Source of the DNA: Anaeramoeba flamelloides
Taxonomy: Eukaryota > Metamonada > Anaeramoebidae
NCBI GenBank assembly: GCA_027625915.1
Contig: JANTQA010000051.1
Span: 4,650,501 to 4,714,500, forward strand
Direction: 5' to 3'
DNA length: 64,000 bases
The position numbers were made by a program, and so were the translations under genes. Below the pieces are notes generated by a model. The model did no database searches. It was not told the origin of the DNA and worked only from the letters and a program-made list of their open reading frames with translations. Of the stretch, positions 12,915 through 25,700 are shown piece by piece (position 1 is the first letter of the stretch; every line of letters starts with the position of its first letter).

Positions 12915-13145
12915 TCATTTGGAGAATACTATTCTTTCCATAACAACTTTAAATAAGGTAATAATTGACTCTGTTTCGGAAACATCGTCTTGTTTGCTTT
13001 TTTGATAATGATCTTTGTCTAACTTGGAGAAAAAAGAAAAAATAAACAAGATACGATAAAATACATCTGCCTTAGGACTTATTTTATCAAATATTTGTTG
13101 AATGAATGATATTTGTGATCCTATCTCATCCAATTCTATGATACT
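12915..13145 (-). CDS. Unidentified candidate exon or gene remnant
   Basis: Open on the minus strand after a plausible TTATTAG acceptor near 13165. It encodes a hydrophobic-helical stretch with LDEIGSQISFIQQIFDKI and SETESIITLFKVVMERI. A GTATTC donor near its end resembles the one in the RhoGAP gene. The spacing of the first helices vaguely recalls the C-terminal helices of RhoGAP domains, but the FGP motif is absent, so I do not assign a family. It could equally be chance. Confidence 0.2.
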   Translation of the reverse strand, partial: SIIELDEIGSQISFIQQIFDKISPKADVFYRILFIFSFFSKLDKDHYQKSKQDDVSETESIITLFKVVMERIVFSK

Positions 13146-14235
13146 AAACTTTTTAAGTTGTCCAATGAGTAACTAATAAAGAATACAATCTAAAAAGTTT
13201 CAACAAAAACATTTGTGTGTTCCTTTTTTTTGAGTAAATGTTTTTTCTTATTTGAATTATCGTTTTTGTTCCCCAAAACTCTTAATTATTGTTCAATTCG
13301 AATGAAAGTACCCATTTTGGTGGACAAAAATTATTTGACAATCATCTTCTTCCATATAAAAACAATACATTGACTTGACAAATAAAAATTGGCTGTTATG
13401 AAAAGATCAAAAATTAAATACTGTCATTTTCCATTTACTTTTGTTCATTTTTCTTCGAATTCCCAAAAATTATTTCCTTTAATCTTAGTTGAAAAAATCC
13501 CGAGATCTTGTCAAAAATTATTCAGAGATTATAACCACAACTTCTATTGTTTTTCTTTACTGTTATTACAAATTAGTCAAAATAATAAATTGTACCTCAA
13601 AGTCTCAAAAATGAAGAAATCCATATGAAAAAAAACTCAAGATTATCATGATTAAATGATCTTGTTCAGATTTTGGATTTTTTCAACGAATTAAGACAAT
13701 CATTTTTAAAATATTTGAGAATCTGAAATAAAAAAATTTCAGTCTTAAAAGGAAAATGACAGTAAAAATTCAAAAATAATAAATCTTTGACAGTTGCTTT
13801 GCATATATAATTTGGAACTGTTTAATTATCTTTACGAGAATCTTTTAAATTTTGTTTTTTGACAAGTAAAAAAATCTTGAGAAAAAAACAACATAGTGAC
13901 AAAATTAATCTTATATGGAATTAAACTGACAGTTTTTTCGAATTTCTTCAATCACTTGTGAAAATACACCTGTGTTTCAAAATACTGATTTATCAAATTG
14001 CTGTTGGATCAAACCCAATTATTTTTTATTTTTTATTTTTTATTTTTTTTTTGGTGATAACACCACTAAAAAGAAATAAAATCTACAAATAATGAACATA
14101 AAAACATTTACACTTCTCGTACAATTTTTCTTGCGTCACAAAACAATCAATTTTAGAATAAATTGTTTAAAATCTTTTGAGAAGATTTATTATTTCACTT
14201 AAAATTTTTTTCATTTTTTATCTTTGAGAGACTCG

Positions 14236-15816
14236 ATGAACCCCAAAAATTTTGATTTTGCATCACAAATAATTTCTTCCAATTACTTGGAAATTTCAAA
14301 AGAAGGGGAACAACAATACCAAAAGCTCATCCGTGAACTTTTAACTTCTCGTTCTGTGCCTCTTGAGGGTTTAAGTGTTCGCACTATTAAACGTATTATT
14401 TTAGATTTGTCTTCTTTAGATACAAACAATTTTCTCAATAACATAGGTGTTGGTGAACGCGAGGGAAGAATTTTTAGTTCTTATGTTCAAGGTTTGAATT
14501 GGTTTTCATTAAAAATAGTCTATTTTTCTTTGAAACAAAGGCAAAATACAAATTACAAAATAAATAAATAACTTATTAAAAAAATTTGACACCTTTGTTA
14601 AACCTAAAACAAAACAAAACAAAACAATAACAAAACAAAACAAACAATAATCCCTTTTAAAGATCGGATGTCTGGTTTAAGCCATGGCGTTGGAAGATCT
14701 GGAGATGTCTCAGCTGAGCAACCAAAGGCGGCTGGATCGTCATTAATTGTCAAATTGACGACAAGGATGGCCTTGCAAATCCTCAAGGCGAGCGGCCTCA
14801 CAAGCATCAAATCGTGTTTAATTTTACCACTTGCCACTGGGATGTCTCTTGGCATGTGCTTCTTGACTTTGCTGTCTCAAGTGAAGACAAAAAAAGTTCG
14901 TCCACGGTATGTTATTTGGTCAAGGATTGATCAAAAGACATGCCTAAAATCGATCATCTCTTTTGGCTTTGAGCCGGTAATTATTGACTGCATTCCTGAC
15001 GGCGACCAGCTGACAACAGATCTTGAATCCATTACAACCAAAATTACCGAATTAGGGCAAGAAAACATCTTCTGTATCGTTTCGACAACGTCTTGCTTCT
15101 CGCCACGGGTGCCTGATCGTGTTGTCGAGGTCTCGAAAATTTGCAAAAGCAACAACGTGCCACATGTCATTAATAACGCATATGGCGTGCAATGCTCCAC
15201 AACAACATCACTGATCACGCAGGCTACCAAGCAAGGGAGGGTTGATTTTATTGTGCAGTCAACCGACAAAAATTTCATGGTCCCCGTCGGCGGCTCAGTT
15301 GTGGCTTCCACAGACAAAAAACTGATCAAACGTTTATCACAAACCTATCCTGGAAGGGCCAGCATCGAGCCCATTTTAAATTTGTTTTGTACCTTTCTTG
15401 AAATGGGGATGAATGGATGGAAATTGCTACTGAAACAGAGGAAACAAAATTTCGATTATTTTATAAACCAAATGAAGGACTTTTGCTTACAAAATGATTT
15501 TACAATCTTGAAAACACCCAAAAACAAGATATCCTTTGCAATTTCTCTTGAAAAATATTCCGATTATATAAAAAAAAATAAAGATGTTGGAATGATCGGT
15601 TCAATGCTCTTTCGCAGAGCCTGCACAGGACAACGAGTTTTTAAAAAGGGTATTGAAAAGCAAATCATGGAATATAATTTCAAAAATTACGGCGCACACA
15701 CAAAAAATTACCCTAGAGAATATTTGACCTTATCTTGTGCAATTGGAATGACGAAAAAACAAATCAACATTTTTATAAAGAGGTTACAATCAGTAATAAA
15801 AGAATTTGAAAAATAA
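14236..15816 (+). CDS. SEPSECS: O-phosphoseryl-tRNA(Sec):selenocysteinyl-tRNA synthase (SepSecS)
   Basis: PLP enzyme that converts phosphoseryl-tRNA(Sec) and selenophosphate to selenocysteinyl-tRNA(Sec), the last step of selenocysteine synthesis. Exons 14236-14491 and 14663-15816 join in phase across a 171-nt intron (GTTTGA...AAAG) to give 469 residues; human has 501. The alignment across the junction is gap-free. Conserved landmarks are NNIGVGEREGR, HGVGRSGDVSAEQPKAAGSS, PLATGMSLGMCFLTL, RVPDRVVEVSKICKSNN, the PLP-lysine motif STDKNFMVPVGG (Lys288, human Lys284) and YPGRAS (Arg317, human Arg313). The ATG at 14236 is chosen over an upstream non-ATG start. Residues 88 to about 318 use GC-rich codons (about 48-50% in two sampled 60-base lines), while the last third is near 28% GC. 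The protein is slightly short at the C terminus. Its presence implies the organism makes selenoproteins. Confidence 0.95.
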
Positions 15817-15849
15817 ATTCTTTAATTTTCATTTCCACTTTCCTTTTCA

Positions 15850-15920
15850 TTTTGGATTTGATTTTCATTTTCAATTTCATTTTCAATTTCATTTTCAATT
15901 TCATTTTCAATTTCATATTG
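15850..15920. repeat. Tandem 12-bp repeat in the SepSecS 3' flank
   Basis: Unit ttcaatttcatt is repeated about five times just downstream of the stop codon, preceded by diverged units. It is probably in the 3' UTR. Confidence 0.8.
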
Positions 15921-17072
15921 ATATTTAGATTCGATTCCAATATGTTTTATTCATTTTTATTATTCTTTATTCATTTTTGGTAAAGTAAACTCACCCTTTG
16001 ATTATTTTTACCATTTAATTTACCTTGTATTAATTTATTACGAGATTTTTGGAAAAAAATAATTTTTAAAAATATTCAACATTTAGTTTTTTTTTGTTTA
16101 CATTTAATTTTACTTGTTTTTTTTTTAAAGTTTTATTAAAGATAATTCAATTGAGTCAATCCAAGAAAACTTAAATTACTATTTTCAAAAACAATAGTCA
16201 AATTGATTTTAATTATAAAATGCTAGTGAAAAGGAAAAAATTTTTCAAATATTTTTTGATGTATCTTTTGACTGATCAACGTTTATCTATGAAACTTAAA
16301 TTTTTAAAATTTATTAAGACTTCTCTTTTTAAAATCTTCAAACCAATTTCACCTGAATAGAAAAAGTAGAGCATCAAAAAGTACAAAAAATTCAAATTTA
16401 CTAATACTTATAATTTAAAATTCCAATTTGGAAAATTAAAAATTGAACAGACTAAATTTTTAGTTTCATTTGATTATTTTAATTCTATTTGGTTTCTAAT
16501 AACCAATCAATTGTTTTTTTTTTATTCAATTTTTGTTTTAAAATGATAAATAAAAAATTATAAAAAAATATTTGTTATTTATATAATTTCATAGTATTTT
16601 ACTGAGGTAAAACAATTCGAAAATGTTTTTGCATAGGTGATTTTATTTTTTAATTTATATTTTGATAAAAAATTAAAACCAAATCATTTTTTTTTATTTA
16701 TTTTATTTATTCAAAGGAAAAGTTGTTAACAATTATTCTTTATCGTTGTTTTTTTTTATTTATTTTCTTTTGATTAGAAAACCAATTGACTTTTGAAACA
16801 AAAATAGCAATTAAAAGATTTTTTCAAAAATTCCTGAAAATATTGGAATAGTTCGTCGTTCTTTGAAATAATAAATTAAAATTTTGGAACTTCACCAAAG
16901 ACAAGATATATTTTATTATTAAACACATTTCCACTTTTAGAGTTGAAACTTTAAATGATATTCAAGGCACAAAAAAAATTCTAAAATTACGAAATAATTT
17001 TTTGATTATTTTACATAAATTGTTTTATTAGAATCCTAATTATGGTCTTTTATTTGAATTTTTTGTACCTTA

Positions 17073-17310
17073 AAGCCCTAGTTCAAGTATAAAAGCAAAA
17101 AATTTCCATTTTTGTCATTTTTTTTAAATTAACTTTTTTGGAATCTCTTGAAGATATAGTTTTGAACCAAATATTTGACTAGGTTGGAATAGTAAAAATT
17201 TTGACATTTCATGCAACCTTGAGTTCATTGGGTTTTTTGAAAAAGGAGATTGAAAAAAAAATGACAACAAAAAATGGACATTTTTTGCTTTTATATTGGT
17301 ACTAGGGCTT
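17073..17310. mobile_element. TA-flanked MITE with AAGCCCTAGT ends (238 bp)
   Basis: Starts aagccctagttcaagtataa and ends ttatattggtactagggctt. The arms are inverted for about 55 bp with small indels, and TA stands on both sides (17071-17072 and 17311-17312). This is the target pattern of Tc1/mariner elements. No ORF. Confidence 0.75.
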
Positions 17311-17393
17311 TAATTTTTGTTTAAAATTTTTATCATTGAGTTGAAACTGACTTACAATCGAAGAGATAAATTTATTAATAACACGTTTAAAAC

Positions 17394-17414
17394 TACACAC
17401 ACATACATACACAT

Positions 17415-17466
<52 letters not shown>
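17394..17466. repeat. CA/TA dinucleotide microsatellite
   Basis: Runs of acac with occasional ataca interruptions pass into atatatat at the right end. Confidence 0.95.
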
Positions 17467-18079
17467 TAAATAAACTCAATTTTAAAGTAAATTTGTTTAA
17501 TATTTAAATTTTAAGATCTTATTTTTTTACAAATTTTTTATGAAGGTTTAAATCGGTGGGTTTGAGTTAGATATTATTGAAAAATCATAAAACGTAACAT
17601 TAAAAATAATTTGAATAATAAATTTAAACAAATCTGATATAACATCAATAAAAATCAATCATTTACCACAAATGGATGTGAACTTAAAATCCAAAAATGA
17701 TTTTGATGTAAAGACATTTTGAAATACTTAAATAATCAAAAATTCGAGAGATATTTTTTTCGAAAATTTATATATTAGGTTTTGTTTTATTGTCCTAACA
17801 TAATGGTCTTCTATTCCGGATTTATTTTTTCTAAATAAAATTATTGGTTGGGTGTTAATGTTCTTCGTTTTTTTTTGTAACTAATTGAATTTTCTCAACA
17901 CCATGAAACATGTTTGATTTCTTGAAATCTAATTACCAGTATAGCTTTCCCGGGCGTCACCAGTTCTGAATATTCCAAAACTAATTGCACCTATTATTTT
18001 TTTTCCACTTTCTCTAATCACTATTTTGGATTCTAATATACAAATAAGAATTTCAAAGATTAATTGACGATAAACTCTA

Positions 18080-18650
18080 TTTTGCTCAAGTGTGCCAGGC
18101 CATTAATAAAAAAATACACTTTTATTTTAAGAATTAATCAAACTATAAACGTTTATCTAATAATTGAAATAATTAACTTCAGAGTAAAGTTGATACTCAT
18201 AAAGAAATACCAGAACAAATCTAAAAATTTTCGAAAAAATAAACTGTTAAAAAATTTTTTGAGACTGCTTTCATTAAATTAGAATTTAAAATCTCTCAAT
18301 TTCTTTTGGAAAATTACAATTATTGACAAATAGATGACTATCAACGGTTTTAATAGCAAATGTTTAGATTTTTAAATAAATACAAAACCCCAATTTTATT
18401 AAAGTTAATATGGGATTTAAAATATTTTTTTGTTAATTTACCTATAAAAAAAAGAATGATAAAGAAAAAGTTAAAAAAAAAAAAAAAATTATGTAAAATT
18501 AGAAAAAATGATTTTGATCTAAAATTCAAAATTTATTTTGATAGGAATATGGATTGTACTCATTGGATATGTTCTATTTACTCTATAAAACTACCCCCCT
18601 TGGACAGAAAAAGAGTTTATAATTCAATGAAAAATTGTACTCTAAAATAA
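18080..18650. repeat. Interspersed repeat, family N copy 1
   Basis: Matches 34290-34860 and 45310-45920: aagaaatacc.gaacaaatc, ttaaaaaattttttgag-like and tgatctaaaattc, followed by aatatgttctattt. Its right part (gcaaaattagaaaaaatgattttgatc-type sequence) is also shared with family F, so N and F share a module. Confidence 0.6.
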
Positions 18651-19266
18651 TTAAAGTTCATTTTTTGATTATGTATTCTTAAAAGTTCGTTTTTATTCCC
18701 GAAGAAAGTGAGAAAACCCCCTACAATAATGAAAAAAAAAAATTTATTTTCCAAAATCAAGATCTGCTAAAGAACAATTTATTAAAAAAAAATACCCCAA
18801 TGTCATTTTTCTAGTGTTTATGAATCATCTCAATAATATATTCCCAATTATATTTTAGAAACCACTAAATCTACCCAACTAAAACTAAATTTGTTCAGTT
18901 TATTTTATTTTTTTTGCTCAGTAAGTTTTATTTTATTAATAGGAAAATATTTTGATTTAATGTCTTTAATAATGAATTAATAATCGCTGGTGAATTATAT
19001 TTGTGAAAAGGGTTTGATTTCTTACAGGTAACAAATGTTTTTTTTTTTAAAAAAGCAATATATTTCCAAGGACTAATGACTTGAAAACTTTAATTTTTAA
19101 TCAAATTAAAAACTTTATTCTCTTTTTTTACCTACCCCTTCAAGTTTAAAAATACATTTTATTATTATTCTTAAAGTAAAAATAGGAAGTTGACTTCTCT
19201 CAAAATAAAATCAATCTAAAATCAAAATAAAAAGAAATTTTTCTTAAAAAAATAATAATTTTATTG

Positions 19267-19756
19267 TTAGTTCTGTTGATTTTCAATGTATTCTAGAAAA
19301 TCATTTTCATCAATTGTCTTTACATATGGCTGTGGTAAATATCCAAATTGGTCAGATGGTTTATCACCTTTTACACAAAAGATTACTTTACCCCAAAGCC
19401 ATTCGGGATTTTCATCTGATGTTACAGAAATAACATCTCCAAAATTAAATGGAAGATCTTCTTCTGAATTCTCGTGTGGAATATAATCGTACATTGCAAC
19501 AACTTTATAAATTTCGCCTTCAATAGTTTCAATTGAATTATCTTTATTATTTACTTGTGTAGTTGTTTCGTCATCAAAAGTTTGTTTGTTCTGTTCTTGA
19601 TTTTCTTGATTTTCGTTATTTTCTTGTTTATCATTATTACTTTCTCCATCATAATCATTATATTCATTCTCCTTGCTTTGGGTTGTTTCTTCTTGATTAT
19701 TATACTCCAAATTTTCTTCTTGTTTGCCTTCATAATTTTCCTTCTCATTCTCATAC

Positions 19757-19788
<32 letters not shown>

Positions 19789-22700
19789 ATTTTCATTTTC
19801 ATTTTCATTTTGAGCTTCATAATTTTGTTTCTCATAACTTGAAATTTCTAAGATCTGATAATCTAATGCATTGAAAATGTTTTCACAATTCTCAATCAAT
19901 ATTTGAACTAATTTGCATTGATCATCCATACCATATAAATCATCCATTTTAGAATCTTTTTTTGAGCAAAGAAGTGGACCAAAAATTAATGAAATGCTTC
20001 CAATATCCAATTTATTAATATTTTGATATAAAACTACTTGCTTTAAAAGATAACAAACAAGAGAGATGAGCTTTCTATTTGTTTCAGGTAATTGCGATAT
20101 TAATTCCTTTATATTTAGCAATATTTCTTCGTTTGTTTCTCCATCTAAGTTAAATGAATTAAGATTAAATAGAATATAATTAGATTGATATAAAAAATAA
20201 AAAAAAAAAAAATGAAAATAAAAGTTGGATAAATCAAAAATAAAGAAAATTCAATATATATATATAAAGATAAATTCTCTCTATATTTTTCAATTTTTTT
20301 TTGTACAAAGTATAAATACAACAATAATCGGATTTGTATAGAAATTAAAATTTAAAAAAAAATTGTGATGAACCTAAAAAATTAGGAGTTCTATGGGCTC
20401 ATAAGAAATATTAACAAATAATTATAATAATTTGATTTGAAGAATTTGACAAAGAGTCAAAAATTTTCCTATATTTCATTTTTTTGTTTGTTGTTTATAA
20501 GTATGTATTTTAATTTTTAATATGATAAGCACGGGTGTATATATTTATATACCTTAATTGACAAAATCAACCATCTCCGGGTTTCATGATTATTACATGT
20601 TCAAATTCTACCCCGAGTATGTTACATAAAATTTTTGAAAATACGAGAGTCCTGATCTCCAGCAGACAATGGATGTAGTTATTTGAGTTAACATGACTTT
20701 AATTTTGTAAAGAATCACTTTAACAGAGCCAATTTGAAATTTTAATTATTACCTTTTAAGAAGAATAGAATTTAAATTTCATCTCATTAATATTCTCTTT
20801 CAATAGAATTATCTTTGGAGTTATACCCGAAAATAAAAGATTTGGATTCAATGTTTATTTTTCAGAAAAGATTTGAAAAATTTAAATGAGAAAATCAAAT
20901 TAGAGTTTCAATTTTGATAAACATAAAATAATAGCAATTTCTAAAAGTACATCACCTTTTTTTTCTCTTCTAAAAATACCAATACTCTTGTTTGAAATAC
21001 AATAGGAATTATTTTGAAAATTTTTCTTCACTTTTTGGAGAAATACATAAATCCTTATAAAATTAGCTTGAATACATTGCATTACATTTGAAAAAGCAAG
21101 AAGATTCTATAAAACTCAGTCTTTGAAAAATGTCAGAAGAAGTTCAAGAGAGAAAAAAAAGGAATTTACAAAAACTAATTTTTGATTTGTTATACTTTTT
21201 ACCTTTGTGCGAATTCACTTTTTAAGTTGTTTGGGTTCATTTGGTTCCTACTTTTTTTTTTTTTTTTATTTTTTTTAATAAAGTTTGGAGGAGGTAAAAG
21301 GGATAAAAAATCATCATAAGAATTGAAAAACTTGTTTCTTATTAGATCTTAAATTAACTAGATCCGATCAGATCTTGAGTAAAAAAAAACAAAACTGAAG
21401 CAATTGATGTAAACTTAAATAAATGGGACTGGATCCAATTAAAGTGATTTGATCCCCCTTTTGGCACAATTACTGAGCCAGTACGTGAGCTGGGTTTTTG
21501 CTTCCAAGTTGGTATCTTGTACTGATATTTAAAGAAAAATAATATTTGGGATACTTCCAAAAAATAAAAATTTAAAAGTTGCAAAAAATAAAAAAAACAA
21601 AGGAAAGAAACAAAAAGAAACAAATCCTTATTCTCAAAAAACCAGAGCTTTTATGGATGTACCCTAGCTATAAAGTTCTAATATGTCTTTCACTACAATT
21701 TTGGTATTTTTTATTTTTTCTAATTTCCAGTAATAGGTACCAAAAATAATATTGATTTTTATGTGAATATTAAAAATTGAATGGGAATTGTTGATCAATA
21801 AACTAATATGGTAGAAAAGAATTTAAAGATAAAAAACTGAAACATTTTTTGCTTATTGTGACAAAACATAATTAAAAATCTATTAATTTGGAATTGAATG
21901 AAGAGTTACTTGCCGAAATTTGAATTTAACAAGGTTAAAAAAGTTTAGATACTTGGTTTTTTGATCATAAGAGATTTAAACAAAATAGATTTGTTTTGAA
22001 AAACGAAATGCCTTGAAATACTATATTTTTTCGAAAAATAAAAAGGTATTTATTTTTTTTTGGTATATTTTTTTTGGAAAACAATGATTTCAATTTCTAA
22101 TCTAAAGTGTATAAAGTTATTTAGTTTAGAGTAAGACTGGAAAACTGTCTTTAATTACTTTTTTTGAAGTAAAATTTTCATAAAGAAAATTAAATCTTTA
22201 ATAGACATCGAGGATTTGGCACTCATTTTCATTAATGAGATTTACTTTTTGGGATTATTTATTACCAAGTGGGGTTTAAAAATTACAAATCCACGCGGAA
22301 AATAAAACCATTTGTAACTTGAATGATTGATAGTAGTTAGATTTTATCTTTTTTTCCTTGAAGAAAATAACAAAAAAGAAATATTTAATTTCTCAACTCA
22401 AAGAAAGAATAGTTTAATTTCAATTTTGGTTTAAAAATTGTTTTGTTTTGGTGGTGTTTTTTCCACTTGGTACGAAAAAAAAGGAGTTATATTTTTTTTT
22501 AGAAAAAAATTTTAAAGAAAATTTACATTTTTACAAAATAATAAAATGGTTTTCTTTATTTATTTGAATTTCCGAAAATACAAGTAACTTCACTCTCTCT
22601 TTGGACTGATCTTTAAATTAATTTGATTTTAGTAACTAAAAAATAATAAAATGTTGGAAATATTTTTATTTTTTTTTCAATTTTTAATAAAAGATTATGG

Positions 22701-25700
22701 GGATTTGTTGAATCAAAATAATGAATCAAGAGCTAGTTTTAACAATATTCTAATCAAATTTAGATGTTTATATTCATTAAAACAAATTCTTTAAAAAAAA
22801 AAACATTATTCCCGTATATATTAATACATATAAAACTTAATAAAGTAAAAATTTTCATTTGATCTGTAATTGGTCAAATATTTGGACATCTTTATTAAAA
22901 TCGTAAAATGTATGATTTTATGTATAAATTTCATTTTAGAAATTTAGGCTTTAGGGGATATAAAGTGCAATTCACACTTCTTCCTCAACAATAAACAATA
23001 AAAACAAAAAATTTTATTTTTCTTTTATCAAATTTTTGTAAGTTGACAAAACAAACCTAATAACACAAAAAAAATACCAAAGATCTCGAAATAACCCCAT
23101 TCGAAAAGTTAAATTGAAGAAATTATTCTTCCATAAACTTTGGTTCAGTCAAAGGTGGACAAACATTATTTTCAAATATCAATTATTTTTTATAAATGGA
23201 ATTTGAAGAACAAATAAGAAATAAGTAGAATAATATAGACATTTAAGAATGGTTGATATACATATTAAATAAAACTTATCAATCAACATATGATTTTCTT
23301 AAAAATACAAAAAACTCAAATTCTTCACTCTATTGAAAAAAAACAACAATGTTCATTTTGATCTTTGATTGAAGATTAAACAAAATTCCAATAGAAATTA
23401 ATCTGATTTCTCTAAAATCATTTTTACTATTTCATCAATAACAATCGAAAAACAGGTTTTTACCATTGACTATAGATTTTGCAATAAAAAAAACATTTAC
23501 AAAATGAATTTAGTTATCAAAAAAAAAAATAAAAAAAAGAAAAAAGTAAAAATGTGAAAAAATGATTTCAATTTTCAAATTTTCTAAATAAATTTTTTCT
23601 TCTAATGTCCATTCAAACCTTTAAATACATTTAATTCGTCTATTACAACTCGACTACCATTTACTGGAAAATAGTTTACTTTTTGAAAAGGAAAAGGTGC
23701 TTCTGAAATTTTGATAACTATTTAATTTTTATTTCTCAAGAGACAATTCAAACAAATTTTTATGTATTACCAATTATTAATTCATTTTGCAAGGAAGATT
23801 ATAAATATTTAATTTTAGGATTATGATCTATTTGAAAATCCCTATGTATGAAATTTAATTTATTTTTTCAGGTATATTAAGGATTTTAATAGAGATAAAA
23901 TATAGCTTTTTCAAGACTTGAAAAAATAAATTCTCAACCAAAAATAATTGTTTAATCGTAAAAGCCAAGTTTAGCCAATTTCTTTCTTGGGATTATTTCA
24001 GAAGATTTGATTTAAATCAATAGAACTAAAAGTTTTTGTAACTTTTACAAAAAAAAAAATTGTTGAACTTTCAAAAAATTAAATTTAGAATTAAACCTTT
24101 CAGTACATGCATTTTTTTTTCCAAAATATTTAATATGCGAAAATTGATTTTTGGAGAATTCAATAAAAACAAATCCAAATAATTGAAAAACAAATCCTTT
24201 GATTAAAAACATTTTGACCTTTTTTTTAAAAATAAGTTGATTGAAAAAGTATGATAGATTAAAAATGGAAATTTTATTTTTCAATACAATAATTTTTCAT
24301 TCCCTGAATAATTATTCTTTTCTCTATGTAACATCGAAAAACAAACTATTAAATTATTATTATTTCAAAATTCAAATGATATTTTTGAAATTACTAGATT
24401 ATTTAAATTTGATTCAAAAAATTAAAATTTAATTTCAAAATTCTGATTAAAAATTGAACAAAAAAAGCAAAATAAATCCGTATTATTTACTTCGAATTCA
24501 TCTACATTATTGGTTTTATGATATATGAGTTTTGTAATTAATAAAAAAAGGAATAAATAAGAAGAATAAATAAGAAGAATAAATAGACAAAAAAAGTTAG
24601 ATAATGAACTTACATATTGATTCTATAAAGTTTTCATGGAGTTGAGATGTTAATAATGAGGAAGGGAGTTCTCGGAGAAACATTTTTAATAGGTTTGACG
24701 CATTATGGATGTTGGTTTCATTATCAAAATTCACAGTGTTTCCTTGATCAAGTTCTTGTTTATATTTTTCAATTTCGGATTGGTTACCATTTAAACGAAA
24801 TATTCCAAGTGTTTGTAATCCTAATTACAATTAATTTTAATTTTGAATTTATTCATCCAAAACATTCAAACGAAAATAAAAATAACAAAATATAGATAGA
24901 ATAATAATAAAGATAAAGATAAATGCAGGAAAATTAAATGAGAAATTGTGTTTAAAGAACCTCTTAAAATATAAAAACAGGTACGCATACACTTTTGCAA
25001 ATTTATTTTAAATTTAACTTTTTAAAATGATATCTTTGATAAATTATTAGAATAGAGTATTTTGTTCTGTTAATATAATAATTAATTTCATCTGACAAGT
25101 AATTTTTTTTTTTTGTTTTGGCTTTTAAAAAAGGAAATTGATAAAAAATGATTTTGTAAAGTTGAAAAAAAAATTATTTTCCGCTTGTGAATACCAGATC
25201 ATAATCACTTGATCAAATATTAAAAATAATTGATGTTTTGGTGTAAATAATACATATTTTCCAGTTTATTTGATTTAAGGGATTAGCCTCACCATAGATT
25301 CGCCTATAATTAAAGTATGTTGAAATTGGGTGTAAAATGATATTAGTGCTACATGGTTCACATGGTTTCTGTAACTATAAAAAATCTAAACTAAAATTCA
25401 AAATTTTCCACACATTTAAAACAGTTCAAACAATCAAAATAATACAATTTCCTTCAAATTGGAAATAATTTTGATTTTTGTAAATTATGAAAATCATTTT
25501 TTCATCTTTTTAGTTTTTTGGATTCATTTCGTTTTTTGAATTACATACTTGTTTCTGTTCGATCAAAAAATTTTTTTCAATGGTTGATATTAGGTTAAAG
25601 TTTAGTTCGTCAAAATAGAAGAACTCAAATAAAATTAGTTGAGGGTATCTAACCATTTGATCGATCAATAAATCCTCAGTGAAACTTAAATACATTTACA

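Larger units (their letters stand above)
11393..14235. other. Divergent intergenic region between NAA15 and SepSecS
   Basis: 2.84 kb between two divergent start codons. It has fewer homopolymers and less recognisable repeat than the other gaps. It holds a candidate spliced ORF (11549-12052, plus), an open stretch on the minus strand (12915-13145) and another open stretch on the plus strand (13389-13628). Promoters of both flanking genes must lie here, but I cannot point to a motif. Confidence 0.6.
15817..19266. other. Convergent intergenic region between SepSecS and the RhoGAP gene
   Basis: 3.45 kb between two 3' ends. It contains a tandem TTCAATTTCATT-like tract just after the SepSecS stop (15850-15920), a TA-flanked MITE (17073-17310), a CA/TA microsatellite (17394-17466) and a family N repeat (18080-18650). 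No gene is visible. A poly(A) signal cannot be singled out in such AT-rich sequence. Confidence 0.6.

Noticed and set aside
13389-13628. 79-codon plus-strand ORF upstream of SepSecS, considered as a third exon of the 11.5-kb candidate
   Set aside because: No phase-compatible donor in the preceding exon and no family resemblance; kept only as a remark.
14604-15329. Minus-strand ORFs of 83 and 132 codons opposite SepSecS
   Set aside because: Antisense of a conserved enzyme exon whose higher GC lowers stop-codon frequency.
17394-17466. CA/TA tract considered as a telomere-like or centromeric repeat
   Set aside because: Too short and isolated; an ordinary dinucleotide microsatellite.
18064-18650. 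Two plus-strand ORFs of 72 and 96 codons
   Set aside because: They lie in the family N repeat; the other two copies do not keep the frame.
19551-19874. Three long overlapping ORFs (94-103 codons) in other frames of the RhoGAP gene
   Set aside because: They are by-products of the Glu/Asn codon repeat in the real minus-strand exon; translations are simple-sequence.
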